Counted from the stretch's first letter, positions 22,286 through 33,491 are shown. The stretch: 64,000 bases of DNA from Choanephora cucurbitarum (GCA_025331435.1 JAIWNI010000023.1:275545-339544), one strand, 5' to 3'. Notes: a model not told the origin generated them from the letters alone. A program made the numbers and translations.

Positions 22286-22664
22286 GCTGATGTTGCTGTT
22301 GTTGTTGCTGATGTTGCTGTTGTTGCTGCTGTTGCTGTTGTTGCTGTTGTTGGATCAATAAGAGATCAAGTTCCTTTGCCTTTAATTTAGCTTCTTCTGC
22401 TCGTCTTTTATCTTCTTCCAATTTACTTAACAAAATAAGCTTCAGAAGTTCAGGCTGCGATTGATAGCTATAGATAATATCCTGTAGATCGCCTGAAGCA
22501 GGGTTCTGTGTTGGCATATCTTGTTTCATAGGTGGAGAGGCAAGGTTTGCCATGGTATGCATAGGTCGGGAAAAAGAGTGAAATGGGACTTGTTCATGAT
22601 GATACAATTGAACTGTCTTTGCTGTATCTTTTGCCAATGTATAATTCGTGTTATAGTCGGACAT
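21226..22664 (-). CDS. WRKY/GCM1-superfamily zinc-finger protein with a long polyglutamine tract
   Basis: Exons 22664-21793, 21689-21389 and 21339-21226 give 428 residues. The C-terminal domain reads YPYIDGYFWKNNGNTVQKK, then SVYYKCSNSTKGCPVNKTV, a W, and YLIKYRGEHLTDC. This follows the WRKY order (DGYxWRKYGQK, YYxCxxxxCxVxK, YxGxH), with WKNNGNT in place of WRKYGQK and likely Zn ligands C-x6-C-x21-H-x3-C. The N-terminal half has a helical Lys/Glu-rich segment (LLKLILLSKLEEDKRRAEEAKLKAKELDLLL) leading straight into 63 codons of Gln with two His. Such a layout suits a transcription factor. The three-exon join is supported by frame and by the recovery of the third and fourth Zn ligands in exon 3. 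Confidence 0.8.
22164..22352 (-). repeat. CAA/CAG trinucleotide tract encoding 61 Gln and 2 His
   Basis: Sixty-three codons within exon 1 of the WRKY-like gene. The middle is almost pure CAA, and the 3' part mixes CAG with two CAT codons. The frame is kept, so it is translated. Long pure CAA runs are prone to slippage, so the length probably varies between strains. Confidence 0.95.
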
Positions 22665-24664
22665 GTTTTTCTTAATAAAAAATACAAGAAAAAGAAAGAA
22701 AGAGAGAAACAGGGTTTCCCGTTAACTCTTTTCTTTTGATCGTTTTATTTTCTCAGGGTCACTCGCATTGGCTCCGCTCTTTTGAATTCGTCAGGTTAGT
22801 TAAATGTGTGGAGTCATGAGTGTGGGAGAAAGCGGTAGTTCGATTCGATTGGTGTATGGATGGTCTTGTTTAATCTCAGAACAACACTTTTGGAATAAAA
22901 GGGTAACTGAAGCAAAATAAGATGAATTGAATTGCTTAACAAAGAACACTTTTAGCTAGTATTTGGCATAGTACATGATAGTTTGATGTGTTTCTTACTG
23001 TATATTCAAAGTCATTAGGATAGTTCGTTATTTGTCTATTGGTAATAATTGACACGTGTTTCGTGTATATCCCCCCCTCCTTTCCCTCCCAAGATAATTT
23101 ATATCAGGCGATTTCAAAGTAAAAGAGAAACAAAGAGAGAATAGCCTCTAAGCTATAAAAAGAAATAAGCTTCAAGTAAAGGATGTTTGTTCACTAAAGA
23201 ATTTGCTTATCTAAAGCAAAGAAAGGGTCTTTTTTATTATTATATTTCCTGAAACGGGAAAAAAGAAACTTAAATAATTCATCAATTTACAGTTGAAACT
23301 GTTGGATGTTTCAGTGAGAAAGTCTATAAAATAAAAGGGAAATTTCCCTTAAAAAAAAAACCTCCTAATTTATTGAAACAAAAAATCAAAAATAACAATA
23401 AACTATTGTCATGGCCACATACACTAAACAGACAAAATGACGGACTTTTACAGAAATGGGTAACGTGGTTTGAGTGTAACTTGTAGCTTGTATTGTTCTG
23501 TTTAAACAGGCAGATTATTCTACTTTAATACAACTATATAACTAAAAAGCTAGTTTCTCTTTTTCTAATCTTTCTGTTTCATTAAATGTTGTTTATTTGA
23601 GTGACATTTTAAGAGTAATTGTCTCTCTCTCTCTTATTGACTAGTTGAAGGAAGGAGAGTGTAGATCATTCACCCAATTGAAGCATAAAACTTTGTAAGC
23701 TTTATGCATTGAAAATAGGGATATTTGGCTGGTAAGCTTTATCTTTCTCTAAAACCCTATGCTCAAACTGAATTTTTGGGAGTTTTTAGTATGTTTGAAT
23801 TGGAATATCACTGTAAGCATAATGCATAAAAATTAAAAAAAGTTTTATGCTTAAATCAAGGGTACCACTGTATTAAAAAAAAAGAGATGTCAATTGACTA
23901 TCATGCGATATAGAAAGACAAAAGTACTTTCTTAATTTCAATACTGTGAAGGTCTAGGTATATAAACTACTAAATTGGTTTCAAACATATTAAAATTAAT
24001 AGAATGATAGACTTATAACTTCTCTATTATTCACTAGCCTAACTTTCATAAAAAAAAACAGCACTTTATAAATCAAGTGTAAACTGGTTCAAATCAACCA
24101 GTGAATATTTAATTTCTAGAGTGATCGTTTAAATTAGCCATCCTAATGAGATAGAGATCGCTTCAAGCTAAACCTATTTTACATTCACTATGAGACTAGC
24201 TAGATCTCTTGGTAATATGGGTTAGCAACAAGTCATCATGTCAAATTATTATCAAGGCCATTGTTACTTCTACTGTTCAGAGAGAGAGATCTACCCGCAG
24301 TATACACTCAAGCAAATCAAACACACCTGTCAAATAGACCTTTACCGGGCCAAACATTCATCGCCATTCAATGTCCGCCGGGACCAAGATTTTTTTTTTC
24401 GTAGTGTACTTGTGTTATGGATTACTGTATCCTTGAGCCCGTTCTCTTTTCACTTACTGGTCATTTGTACGTATTACCCCCCCATCCATCCATCCATCTC
24501 CTATCTCTCTCTCTCTCTCTCTTTTTGTATAGAAGAACACTCCATCTCTGTTAAGAAAAAATAAGCCCAAAAAATAGAACAGTCGAAAAGAGAGAGAGAA
24601 TGTTATCATCGGGATAATGACTAACTTATTTTTTCTTTTCATTGGAATTGGATGACATCAGATC
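22665..24664. other. Intergenic, 2.0 kb, with an inverted-repeat element
   Basis: Between the divergent WRKY-like gene and eL13. It contains the imperfect inverted repeat listed at 23681-23869, a C-run near 23072, (CT)n runs near 23620 and 24505, and a CATC repeat near 24482. No coding frame looks real; the 24238-24564 frame is low-complexity. Confidence 0.6.
23681..23869. mobile_element. Possible MITE / Tc1-mariner-type inverted-repeat element
   Basis: Two arms face each other: AAGCATAAAACTTTGTAAGC followed by TTTATGCAT on the left (23681-23709) and, on the right (23822-23852), ATGCATAAAAATTAAAAAAA followed by GTTTTATGCTT. The right arm runs on into GGGTACCACTGTA, which resembles the CAGTGG-type termini of Tc1/mariner elements. 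The matching left terminus is not clear and there is no transposase inside. This could be a decayed MITE or a chance hairpin. Confidence 0.35.
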
Positions 24665-25349
24665 ATGGTTTTGAAGCACAACAACCAGTTGCCTAACCAG
24701 CACTTTCGCAAGCAATGGGACCGTCGCGTTAAGACTTGGTTCGATCAAGCTGGTCGTAAGCAATCCAGAAGAATTGCTCGTGCCCAAAAGGCCGGTCGTA
24801 TTGCTCCCAGACCCCTTGACGGTCTCCTCCGTCCTGCTGTTCGTTGTCCCACTGTCCGTTACAACATGAAGTTGAGAGCCGGTCGTGGTTTCACTCTTGA
24901 AGAACTCAAGGTAAAAAAATAATTGAATATAAAATTGCATAAATTCACACTTTGAATAGGAAGCTGGTATTCGTCGTAAGGAAGCCCGTACCATTGGTAT
25001 TGCTGTTGACTTCCGTCGTCGTAACAGATCCAACGAGTCTCTTGAACTCAACGTTCAACGCTTGAAGGCTTACAAGGCTAAGCTCATCGTCTTCCCCCGT
25101 AAGGCCACCAGCCCCAAGAAGGGTGACAGTGAAGCTACTGAAGTTGCCACTGCCGTTCAACTCCGTACTCCTCTCTTCCCTGTTGAACAATTGGCTGCTG
25201 CCCCTGAAGCCCGTGCTATCACTGCTGAAGAAAAGAACGTGAATGCTTACATGAAGCTCCGTTACGCTCGTTCTGCTGCCCGTACCCTCGGTGCTCGTGA
25301 AAAGCGTGCTCGTGATAAGGCCGAAGAAGAAGCCAACAAGAAGAAATAA
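24665..25349 (+). CDS. RPL13: 60S ribosomal protein eL13
   Basis: Exons 24665-24910 and 24960-25349 give 211 residues. [25 protein letters not shown] and the [37 protein letters not shown] segment are diagnostic of eL13. Codon use is strongly biased to C-ending and highly expressed codons, unlike the neighbours. The protein binds 25S rRNA in the large subunit. The bases just before the start (ACATCAG) resemble an intron acceptor, so a 5' UTR intron is possible. The intron is 49 bp with a GTAAAA donor. Confidence 0.97.
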
Positions 25350-25465
25350 ATGCATTAATTTTTTTTTGTGTGTGTATGTATGTATATGTTGTCAATGGAT
25401 TGTTTATTTTGAAATATGTAAAAAATTGGGGAATGCTTTAAAATGATGTAATATATGTGGGAATT

Positions 25466-26210
25466 TTAATGATGAAATGAAATGACTCTTCTGATCCTTT
25501 TGGATAAACTTTTGCCTTTGGTGGATAGTTTAGCTGATTTTCTTCGGAAGACGTCCAAAGAAGAAGTATTGGTATCATTAGCCAAGATAGGGTCTGTGAT
25601 AGGAGGTATCTCTTGATTTAAAGGATGGTGACTGAATTTCTCTAGGAACAGACTTCTTCTACGGCTTAGGTTAGATCGACTGCCACGTAAGATTCGTTTG
25701 GGTGATAGTTTAGATGAGAATGAGATGTTGCTCTGAACTGGTTTCTGAAGATCTTCATCTGACACATCATCATAGTATTGACAGGCAGAATGGATCATGT
25801 CGCTTGTGACATTAGGGGGAGAGATCACCTTGATTTCTTCTGGTGATTGTGTTTGAGGTGTTTCAGGACTCAGAGAAGAGGAAGCACTAAATAGACTGTT
25901 TGTCATACCAGGGCTGTCATCACCACTCTCTAGTGTGCTAACTGAATTTGATGAGGAAATGACTGCATCATTTGGTAAGCCATCTTCCTTTACTACTATG
26001 GCTTCATCTTCTGAGGTATATTTGGTTACTTCTAAAGAAGGTGCTGATAATAAAAGATAAGCTTAAAAGACTCTTTTTTTTTTGCCATTTCTTTTTACCT
26101 TCATCCACAGTAATACTTGGTGTATAGATGGATCTTGTTTCCCTTAAGAGAGCTACAGTAGGTGAAGACCAAACTTTTTCAAGGTAAAGTATAGAAGATA
26201 CTCGCAACAT
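25466..26210 (-). CDS. Hypothetical Ser/acidic-rich protein
   Basis: Exons 26210-26099 and 26043-25466 give 229 residues. I recognise no domain. The sequence is rich in Ser, Asp, Glu and Pro, and probably disordered. Its last third is basic, with RGSRSNLSRRRSLFLEKF and SKRIRRVISFHH, which looks like a phosphorylatable or nuclear-localising segment. The intron has a GTAAAA donor and a CAG acceptor, and the frame is open on both sides. It is convergent with eL13 (116 bp between stops). Confidence 0.6.
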
Positions 26211-26471
26211 AAAAGAATAGATGAAAAAAAAAAAAGAGAAATAAAGGATTGTTGTCTTTATATAAAAAAGGGGGGAAATTTAGAGTTTGAAGGAGTGTGT
26301 GTGTAACATGTATCATTTTGCATAAGCTTACCCTATTTATTGTGATAAAGAGAATAACATCATCTATGAAACAAAAAAGGATGATTGGGATTTAAATAAG
26401 CACCTTTTGAAACAAGGCACAGAATGTATTTTATTGCCTGCAAATAAACTACAATGGGTCTTTATGGTATC

Positions 26472-27090
26472 TTAGTAATAAATGCTATCTCTCTCTATTC
26501 TAGCCAGAAATTCACCTTCTTCTTCACTCTCCAATGATTCCTTTTGTTGCACATCTTCTTCTCGAATATACGCAAATACTCGGTCACATCGATCAAAATA
26601 CTTGAAGGTTGATTTCAACTGTTGATCTGGCATTGAATTAGTCAACTTATCCAATCAAATCTAAACAATACTTACCTTGGTCACCTGTCATCAGAGACAT
26701 GCGAAATTTTTCACTTTCAGATATCTTCCACCATGATTTACCTGTAGCCAGACTGATGGCTTCCCAAGTAGACCATAGCCAGAGTATCTTTTGAACGATC
26801 TGTTCTGCTGATTTAGGTTCAATAAAAGGTAATGATCTTGACAGATACATGGCATAAGGTAATCGTTCATCTTCATACATAAATCGATTCATGCCTTCGC
26901 CTACTTCCACTTCAAGTTCTTCTAGCAACACAATTATGTCCTGGTCCAACCAAATAAGACCATATTCTTCTGAATTAGCCAGTCTGAGTGCAAGTGATCT
27001 CCTCTGTCGATCTTGTTGTTGAACTGGATCTACTTCAAGATCACCAAAGTCAGAAGAAAGTAGTCTTGCAGCACTTTCACTTCCTACCAT
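26472..27090 (-). CDS. Hypothetical protein, helical, acidic
   Basis: Exons 27090-26676 and 26626-26472 give 189 residues. It is rich in Glu, Leu and Trp (KILWLWSTWEAISLATGKSWW) with predicted helices, and its C-terminus is acidic (ESLESEEEGEFLARIERD). I cannot place it in a family. The intron has a canonical GTAAGT donor and the join keeps frame, which supports a real gene. It is divergent from the Bem46-like gene across an 826-bp spacer. Confidence 0.6.
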
Positions 27091-27916
27091 CTTACTCTGG
27101 ATTGGAATAAAGAAGAATGATTATCCTTTCAATCAATAGAAGAAGAAAAAGAGTTTTCTTAGTTGCATAAAACAAAAAATTATAACTATCCAAGAAAGTG
27201 ACTGAGATTGCCTTATTTGGTAACTATATTTTAAAGAGGAGTCATCCTTAAAGTTTAAGAAGGGTACCCAATGCCTACTTGAAAAGGCTGTGTTCCGAAT
27301 AACCAATTAAACTTTTCGTGATACACAATGCTTAGTAGATTGATAATATGTCTTTGGTTTTTTAAAAAAAAAAAGATACAATCAAAATGAACCAATGGTA
27401 TTGGATATGTATTACATAATTGTCTATCTCTCTCTCTCTCTGTTTGTTATATAGCCTTATAAGGCGTAGTTTAAAATACGAGTTATCAGACCATTAGGTA
27501 CAACCTATTGATTGGCATGATTTTTTTTAATGGGGGTGTTTTTTTTTTGGAGATTTATTTTGTTTATTTATTTATTTATTTTTTATAGGATTTTCACCTG
27601 AAAATTAGTACTACTTTGATGTCTATAGTAGAATGAGATTTAGACTGAACACAGAAGATAATCAGTGCATGTATAAAATAAAGCCTTTATTTTATCTTTT
27701 TTAAAAAAAAAAAAAGTCATTTTTTATGTGATTTGATAATGATTATTTGATTTATTTTATTTTGAAATTCAGTGCTTTAAAAAAATGGGGGCATCACGTG
27801 ATAAATGGGGTAGGGCAATAACTTTCAATGGCACTTTTTTTTTTTTCCTTATTTCCTTTTTCTTCTTCTTTTCTGTATATAACAAGGGCCAGCTAGAAGA
27901 TAGATCAAGGGCTTCA
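27091..27916. other. Divergent intergenic spacer, 0.8 kb
   Basis: Upstream of both the hypothetical gene and the Bem46-like gene. It is AT-rich with TTTA repeats near 27555-27580 and A/T runs. No gene seen. Confidence 0.6.
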
Positions 27917-29176
27917 ATGTGGATCTATTTATTATATGTGTTCTATTTCGCAATAGCAGTGACAGTAGCACTTTCATTGTTGCTTTATACCTATCAATGT
28001 GAATTACTCTATGCTTCAGGTTTCCCAGCTGGATCAAGGACAGTTGTAAGTAATACGATGAAATAAAGAATGAGGATAGTAACAACCCTGGATTAGGTAG
28101 CTAGACCATCACAGTTTGGTTTACCGGATAAAGAAGTGATATTGGTGACAGAAGATGGATATCGTATTCGAGCATATGTGATGATACAACGTGGTGAAGA
28201 AGTGGCCATTCAATCACCTACTGTTGTCTGCTTTCATGTAAGTTTAAATAGGTACAATCATCCGTTTTCTCACCCAGCAAAAATTATATAGGCACATACA
28301 GGAAATATGGTAAGTTGAATTTAAAAGAAGAAAGTGTCAAATGAACTCATCATTGTTATTTTAGGGACATCGATTGCCTATTGCTCAAGTATTCTATAAG
28401 AAATTAGGTTATAATGTAGTGATGTTATCTTATAGAGGGTAAGTAAATAGATTGGGTATGAAGGAGCTATATGATTGACATGATATTCAAGGTATGGTTT
28501 AAGTGAAGGAAAACCTACAGAAAAAGGTTTAAAGATTGACGCGCAGGTACAAAAAAAAGAATGGGGTATGGGTTAAGGTGACACCAACAACACGACTCAT
28601 TCATTCTCCGATTAGACTGTGCTTGAATACATTAAACAACATCCTATTCTGAAGCATACTAAATTGATTGCTTATGGACAATCATTAGGTGGTTCAGTGG
28701 CCATCAGTCTAGTGTCACGCAATGAAGATAAATTTGATGCATTGATCATTGAGAATACTTTCCTAAGTGTGGTAAAGTGAATGAATACTATGTAGCCAAC
28801 ACTAAGCTAATAGCTTATTTAGCCCTTGTTAGTACCCCACATCTTCCCTGCATTAAGGCATTTGGTCTATTTAGTGCATCAAACATGGCGTTCCTACAAG
28901 ACAATTAAATATGTACAACATGTGCCTATCTTGTTTCTCTCCAGTCTAAAAGATGAATTAGTGCCACCTGGTCATATGGCAAAACTCTATAGTATTTCCC
29001 AGACCAGTGGAGTGAAGGTCTGGAGGGATTTTGAGAATGGAACTCATAATGATACGTGTATGCAGGTAAAGAAGTCATGTTGGTAGGGTAGAACTAGGAC
29101 TGATCTGATTGGTTAGAGTGGATTCTTTGAATCAATTGCAGAGTTTGTAAGAGATAACGTTTGGCAATTGGATTAG
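27917..29176 (+). CDS. Alpha/beta hydrolase, Bem46/ABHD13-like
   Basis: Eight exons: 27917-28045, 28097-28237, 28292-28309, 28365-28438, 28492-28546, 28616-28771, 28823-29065, 29117-29176 (291 residues). The third exon is only 18 nt (AHTGNM), recovered because it restores the HxGN oxyanion motif. The N-terminus has one membrane anchor (IYLLYVFYFAIAVTVALSLLLY). The nucleophile elbow is GQSLGG, and the acid and His candidates lie in LSSLKDELVPPGH and NGTHND. Bem46 proteins are membrane-anchored hydrolases linked to polarity in fungi; their substrate is unsettled. The acceptor of exon 7 was chosen as the only one that keeps both frame and the LSVPLLVPHIFP family motif. Confidence 0.9.
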
Positions 29177-29420
29177 AATAACTCATTATCCCCCTCTTTT
29201 GTATACACACATCTTTTTTTTTTATTATTATTATGTTTAAAAAAAACCCCCTCTTCACTTACATAGTTCATACCCAAATTATATATTTAATAATAAAAAG
29301 AATTTCCCTATAGTTTGACAGGTGGGAAAACTCTTTTCCTTCTTTCTTTTAAATTTCATTTCCCTCCTCATTCTTATTTTTCCCCTCTTTTTTTTTTCTT
29401 TTTTTTTTCTCATCAATACC

Positions 29421-30150
29421 ATGTCAACTGCTTATGGAAAAATACCAAAACCAACATCTTCAGTTGATCTGAATACTATTTTACCTATTAAGAAAATCTT
29501 AAGGGATGGTACAGAAACCATGATTCAGACTGTAGATCCAAATAACCCTTCTTTAGTGGATTATTTACATGCAAGATTCAATGCTGAAATTGAAGCAGGG
29601 TAAAATATCAAATTATCTTATATCTATATATAAACTCATTTTCGAAAAATAGATCAACTTATCCACAAGAGAATGTATTGGATTCTCAAGGCTTTAGAGA
29701 TTATTTCTTGGGGTAAGAGAGAGAGATCTAAATAGATACTAAAGCAAAACTGATCAATATGAAAGGTCAGATGCCTTTGTGATGTCAGTAGATGGTCTGA
29801 TTGAACCTGATACAAGCTACCATTGGGAAGAAAAGATAGTAGGCATGTTCTATATCAAACCCAACTATCCTGGTCGATGTTCTCATATCTGTAATGGTGG
29901 TTTCTTTGTGATGGATCATTACCGTGGTAAAGGGGCTGGTCTGATGATGGGAGAAGCCTTTAAGGTGTTGGTGCCTGCTATTGGCTACAAGGCTTCTGTC
30001 TTTAATCTCGTATTTGAAAATAACCCAGCTTCCATTGCCATTTGGAGAAGATTGGGTTTTGAACAGATTGGACGTGTACCTAAAGCAGGTCGTTTAAGAA
30101 ATAGTTCTGAATTGGTAGATGCACTTGTATTCTATTATGATTTTGAATAA
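29421..30150 (+). CDS. GNAT-family N-acetyltransferase, Mpr1-like
   Basis: Exons 29421-29599, 29653-29712 and 29766-30150 give 207 residues. The acetyl-CoA loop is seen in DHYRGKGAGLMMGEA, followed by GYKASVFNLVFENNPAS, IWRRLGFEQIGRVPKAGRL. This long motif is shared with yeast Mpr1, which N-acetylates toxic proline analogues and helps oxidative-stress tolerance. The same substrate here is an inference. It starts at 29421 rather than at the upstream hydrophobic T-rich extension (29322-29420). It ends 65 bp from the stop of eS27, which is convergent. Confidence 0.85.
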
Positions 30151-30215
30151 AAAAAGAGAGAGTGTATATCATTTATTTTCTAAATAACACACATATGAAT
30201 TGTTTATTACTAATT

Positions 30216-30801
30216 TTAGTTGGCCTTTCTACGGAAAGAACAACCTTCAGTCAAACGAGCACGACCACCAGTGGGTTGACACAAGACAGTACCACAAGAA
30301 GAACAAAGGACAACAGTTTGAGCATGGCTGAAGACAGTGCTGATGTTCAAACAACCTATTGTCATCATAAGTATCTAATGTATAGTATCATAACAAACAA
30401 TCTTACCGGGACACTTGACATCCATAAAGTAAGAGTTGGGAGATTGCACAAGTCTCTTAAGCTTGTGAGAGCGCTTCTCATGTTCAACAGAAGGGTTAAG
30501 AAGATCGACGGCCAACTATGAATAAAATAAATAAGTGTCTGGGACAACTACGCAATAAGAGAATGCTATCAGTAGCCATTGTTGTTGTATTTGCCACATG
30601 AGTTGGGATGGCCTATTCATCGTCATCATCGTGTTCGTCATCGTCTATCTTTCATGTTGTTATATCAAATCCATCCATCCATCTAAAACTTCATATTGAA
30701 CATGCTGTATTTTCATTTTATTCTCTAATTTTTTTTTTGGAATTGGCTACTGATAGTCTTCTCTTTTCCTTTTTTTAAATGTTGACCTTACTTACAGTCA
30801 T
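30216..30801 (-). CDS. RPS27: 40S ribosomal protein eS27
   Basis: Exons 30801-30796, 30515-30407 and 30355-30216 give 84 residues. The first exon is just ATGACT, followed by a perfect GTAAGT donor and a 280-bp intron; this joins in frame to [20 protein letters not shown]. The zinc finger is complete: VKCPGC and LCSSC, with the [11 protein letters not shown] and [15 protein letters not shown] signatures. It binds 18S rRNA. Placement of a long first intron right after the second codon is typical of ribosomal protein genes. No snoRNA is obvious in the intron, which holds a CATC repeat. Confidence 0.93.
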
Positions 30802-31026
30802 ATTACTGTGTCGAAGGCGTTGTAAAAAGGGAAGGTGTATCTTTAAATCAGAGAACAAAGGAAATTAGGGAGAGAATTAAAGACAGTCACAGAACCGGAA
30901 TGATCGTCTGTGCTCTGATTGGATGAACTGCGGATAAGAAACATATGATTTGTTCCTTTTTCACACTTTTCTCTTTTTGGTAAAATCTCGATTGAACTGC
31001 GGTTAGCATAACCAATCTGTTGGATC

Positions 31027-31902
31027 TTAGATGGGTAATTTATTGGTACAGTGATGCATAAGGGACATAGAATATTGACAAAAGCATTGAAGATCAATCA
31101 GACGCATTCGATAGAACACATCCAACATGGTTGAAATAAAGGCACATTGAGTTACCAACTGAATCAGTCGATTTTGACAGGCAGACCAATACTGTTCCAT
31201 CGGATCCAAATCCGGAGAGAAATGGGGTAGACAAATACAGCTATAGCCTCGATGGTAGACTTGACTCGCAATGGAATCATGCTGAGTCACCACATAATAC
31301 TTGTTTAGCCTATCGTCTTGATCCATACTATAGGCTACCTGTTGTACAAATCGCTCAAATCTGATTTGATCTTCTCCATCCGACATACTTTCCATAATAT
31401 CTGCCTTGAGAACACCATGAATCGTAAAGGCACACATGGCAAACACACTCTTCTGTTTATCCATGCTATAGAATCGTGTGTGGCCTAGAAAGAGACAGTT
31501 GGTGGTATAGTTCATGGTGGAGTGATCTTTCCAGTAGGTGGCCCATTGGTATCGTTCTTCTAGACTGGAAAGATCGTTTCGTTTGGTTCTTAATTCGCTT
31601 TTGTCGAGGGGTATAGTGATGTCACGATAGACAGGTTTTTTATTAGGCTTGAGCCAGTTATTGGCCATACGCCGAGGAATGGCAAGATGTTTGGCTACCT
31701 TAGTAGGTGCAAGATAATGCTCTCGAATCAATGAGAGGAATTGTTGTTTTAACTCATTTTTTGTCTTTGATTTAATAGTATTGAATTGAAAAACAATGGG
31801 TTGCTTGACTAAGACAGATCCATGGTGATTCATACTTTTATATAGAGTTGGAAAATAAAAAGGGAAAAGGAAAAGAAGAGAGAGAAAAGCAATAAATGGC
31901 AT
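31027..31902 (-). CDS. Tc1/IS630-type transposase-derived protein (catalytically degenerate)
   Basis: A single 291-codon frame; the N-terminal 23 residues are hydrophobic, and a start at 31833 (MNHHGSVLVK) is also plausible. The central part has a helix-turn-helix-like segment (PTKVAKHLAIPRRMANNWLKP). The C-terminus has the DDE_3 core end LPHFSPDLDPMEQYWSACQNRL, with the last acid present. The second acid may be in VTQHDS, but the first catalytic Asp (usually in a DET motif) is replaced by LGHTRFY. No terminal inverted repeats were found next to it. An intact frame without a full triad suggests a domesticated or dying element. Confidence 0.65.
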   Translation of the reverse strand: MPFIAFLSLLFLFPFYFPTLYKSMNHHGSVLVKQPIVFQFNTIKSKTKNELKQQFLSLIREHYLAPTKVAKHLAIPRRMANNWLKPNKKPVYRDITIPLDKSELRTKRNDLSSLEERYQWATYWKDHSTMNYTTNCLFLGHTRFYSMDKQKSVFAMCAFTIHGVLKADIMESMSDGEDQIRFERFVQQVAYSMDQDDRLNKYYVVTQHDSIASQVYHRGYSCICLPHFSPDLDPMEQYWSACQNRLIQLVTQCAFISTMLDVFYRMRLIDLQCFCQYSMSLMHHCTNKLPI

Positions 31903-32067
31903 GGTTTAATAGTATACAGAACAATCATCAGTCAAACCAATAGAAACCGATTTGACTTTTTCTTATTAAGTAGATCACAGAGAAAGATCAGAAACAATGA
32001 AGCTTCTCGAAGAAAAAGGAAGCCAGACTAAAAAAAAAAATGCTGACTTTGAAACATGTCCAATCGA

Positions 32068-33491
32068 TTATTTCAAAGCTGCATTATTTAATCGGATTCT
32101 TCTTTCGTTAATAGGTTCAATCCCGGCTAAACAATAGACAACCACCGAAAAGACAGCCACAGCAATTGCACCATACCACATTCGTTCATATGTATGTGAC
32201 TGATCATACAGGACACCAGCAATATAGGCGCCTAGAAAGGAACCGATTTGATGACCAACAAACGTAATGGCCGATAAGGTACCAAGGTATTTCTGTCCAA
32301 ATACCTGTCCAATAAACTGTGTTGTGGGTGGTACTGTTGAGAGAAAGACAAACTATGTTCAAGATGAGTCAATGGCATTGGCCTATCAGAGAAACTTACA
32401 CCGAAAAAGACAGAGAACACAATGACAGTGGTGATAGAGACAGGAAGAAAGACCAAGATGACCATCAGGACAGCACGGATAGCAAAGATGGCCATCAGGA
32501 TATACTTGGGTTGAATCAGACTGGAGAGATAGCCAGATAACATGGTACCTATGGAAGAACATAAGCCAAAGATAGAGATCGTCCAAGAGGCCAAAGAGGG
32601 ATCGATGCCATGGTCTTGTACAAAGGCAGGAAAATGAGTGGTCAGGAAGGCCACATGAAATCCACAACTGGAGAATCCGAGTGAGATCAACAGGAAGGTA
32701 GGGTGAGTGAATGCTTCCTTCAGGGCTGTCTTGATATCAGGTGCAGAGATGTCTTCTATCGGTCTATCTTTCTCTTCATACGCTTCTGCATCTTTTTCCT
32801 TGAGTTCATTGGCAGGCTTGGGTGGAATGGACTGAAGGAAATAGGCCAATGGTGAAAATCCAATCATGATACTACCTATATATATGTGTGTGTTACCCTA
32901 TTAGACAAAGCGTAGGAATAATTTCTGATTTTTTTTTTTACCCATCACAACAAAACACATTTTCCAACCGATATGGATCAACATGGCTCTGGCAATAGGC
33001 AAGAAAGTAGCCTGTCCAAGACTACCAAAACTAGAGACGATACCGAATGCAATGCTCTGATGTTTACTGTTCTGATGAAATCGTCTACCAACACTGGCCA
33101 AGACGTTTGGAAACGAATTGCCACCTGCACCAATACCGACAAACACACCCATACCCAAAACAAACAGGCCTTCAGATCCACCTGAACCGTAGAGAACAAA
33201 GCAACCGACGGCATACAGAAGACTGCCAAAGAAGATGACCTTGCCAAAGCCTAATTTCTGTTCGGCGCCAAAGACCAAAAAAGGTTGAGAGAAGCCCCAT
33301 AAGAGCTGTAAGAGGGCAGCAGCGATTGAATAGCCAGATCGACTCATGCCTGTATCTTCTGTGACCGGTACCAAAAAGACACCAAATGTTTGCCGAATAC
33401 CAAAGGAAACCCAAAGGATAATGGCGCCTGATACACAAGCCATCATAGGCGAATGGATCAATCTTTGATTCAATGATTTGGTTTTTTCCAT
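32068..33491 (-). CDS. Major facilitator superfamily transporter, monocarboxylate-transporter-like
   Basis: Exons 33491-32942, 32875-32400 and 32352-32068 give 436 residues with about 12 membrane segments. The first half includes ILWVSFGIRQTFGVFLVPVTEDTGMSR, a loop layout seen in fungal monocarboxylate/MCH-type porters, and GIGAGGNSFPNVLASVGRRF. The central loop is charged (KEKDAEAYEEKDRPIEDIS). The third exon gives the last TM segments (FVGHQIGSFLGAYIAGVLYD). The substrate cannot be assigned; monocarboxylates are only a family guess. The start at MEKTKSLNQR is chosen because the upstream extension is Phe-rich low complexity. Confidence 0.85.

Noticed and set aside
22085..22390. Poly-Val and poly-Leu frames on the plus strand
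   Set aside because: These are antisense shadows of the CAA/CAG glutamine tract in the WRKY-like gene.
24238..24564. 108-codon plus-strand frame upstream of eL13
   Set aside because: Contains CATC and CT repeats and no domain. It fits a leader or promoter.
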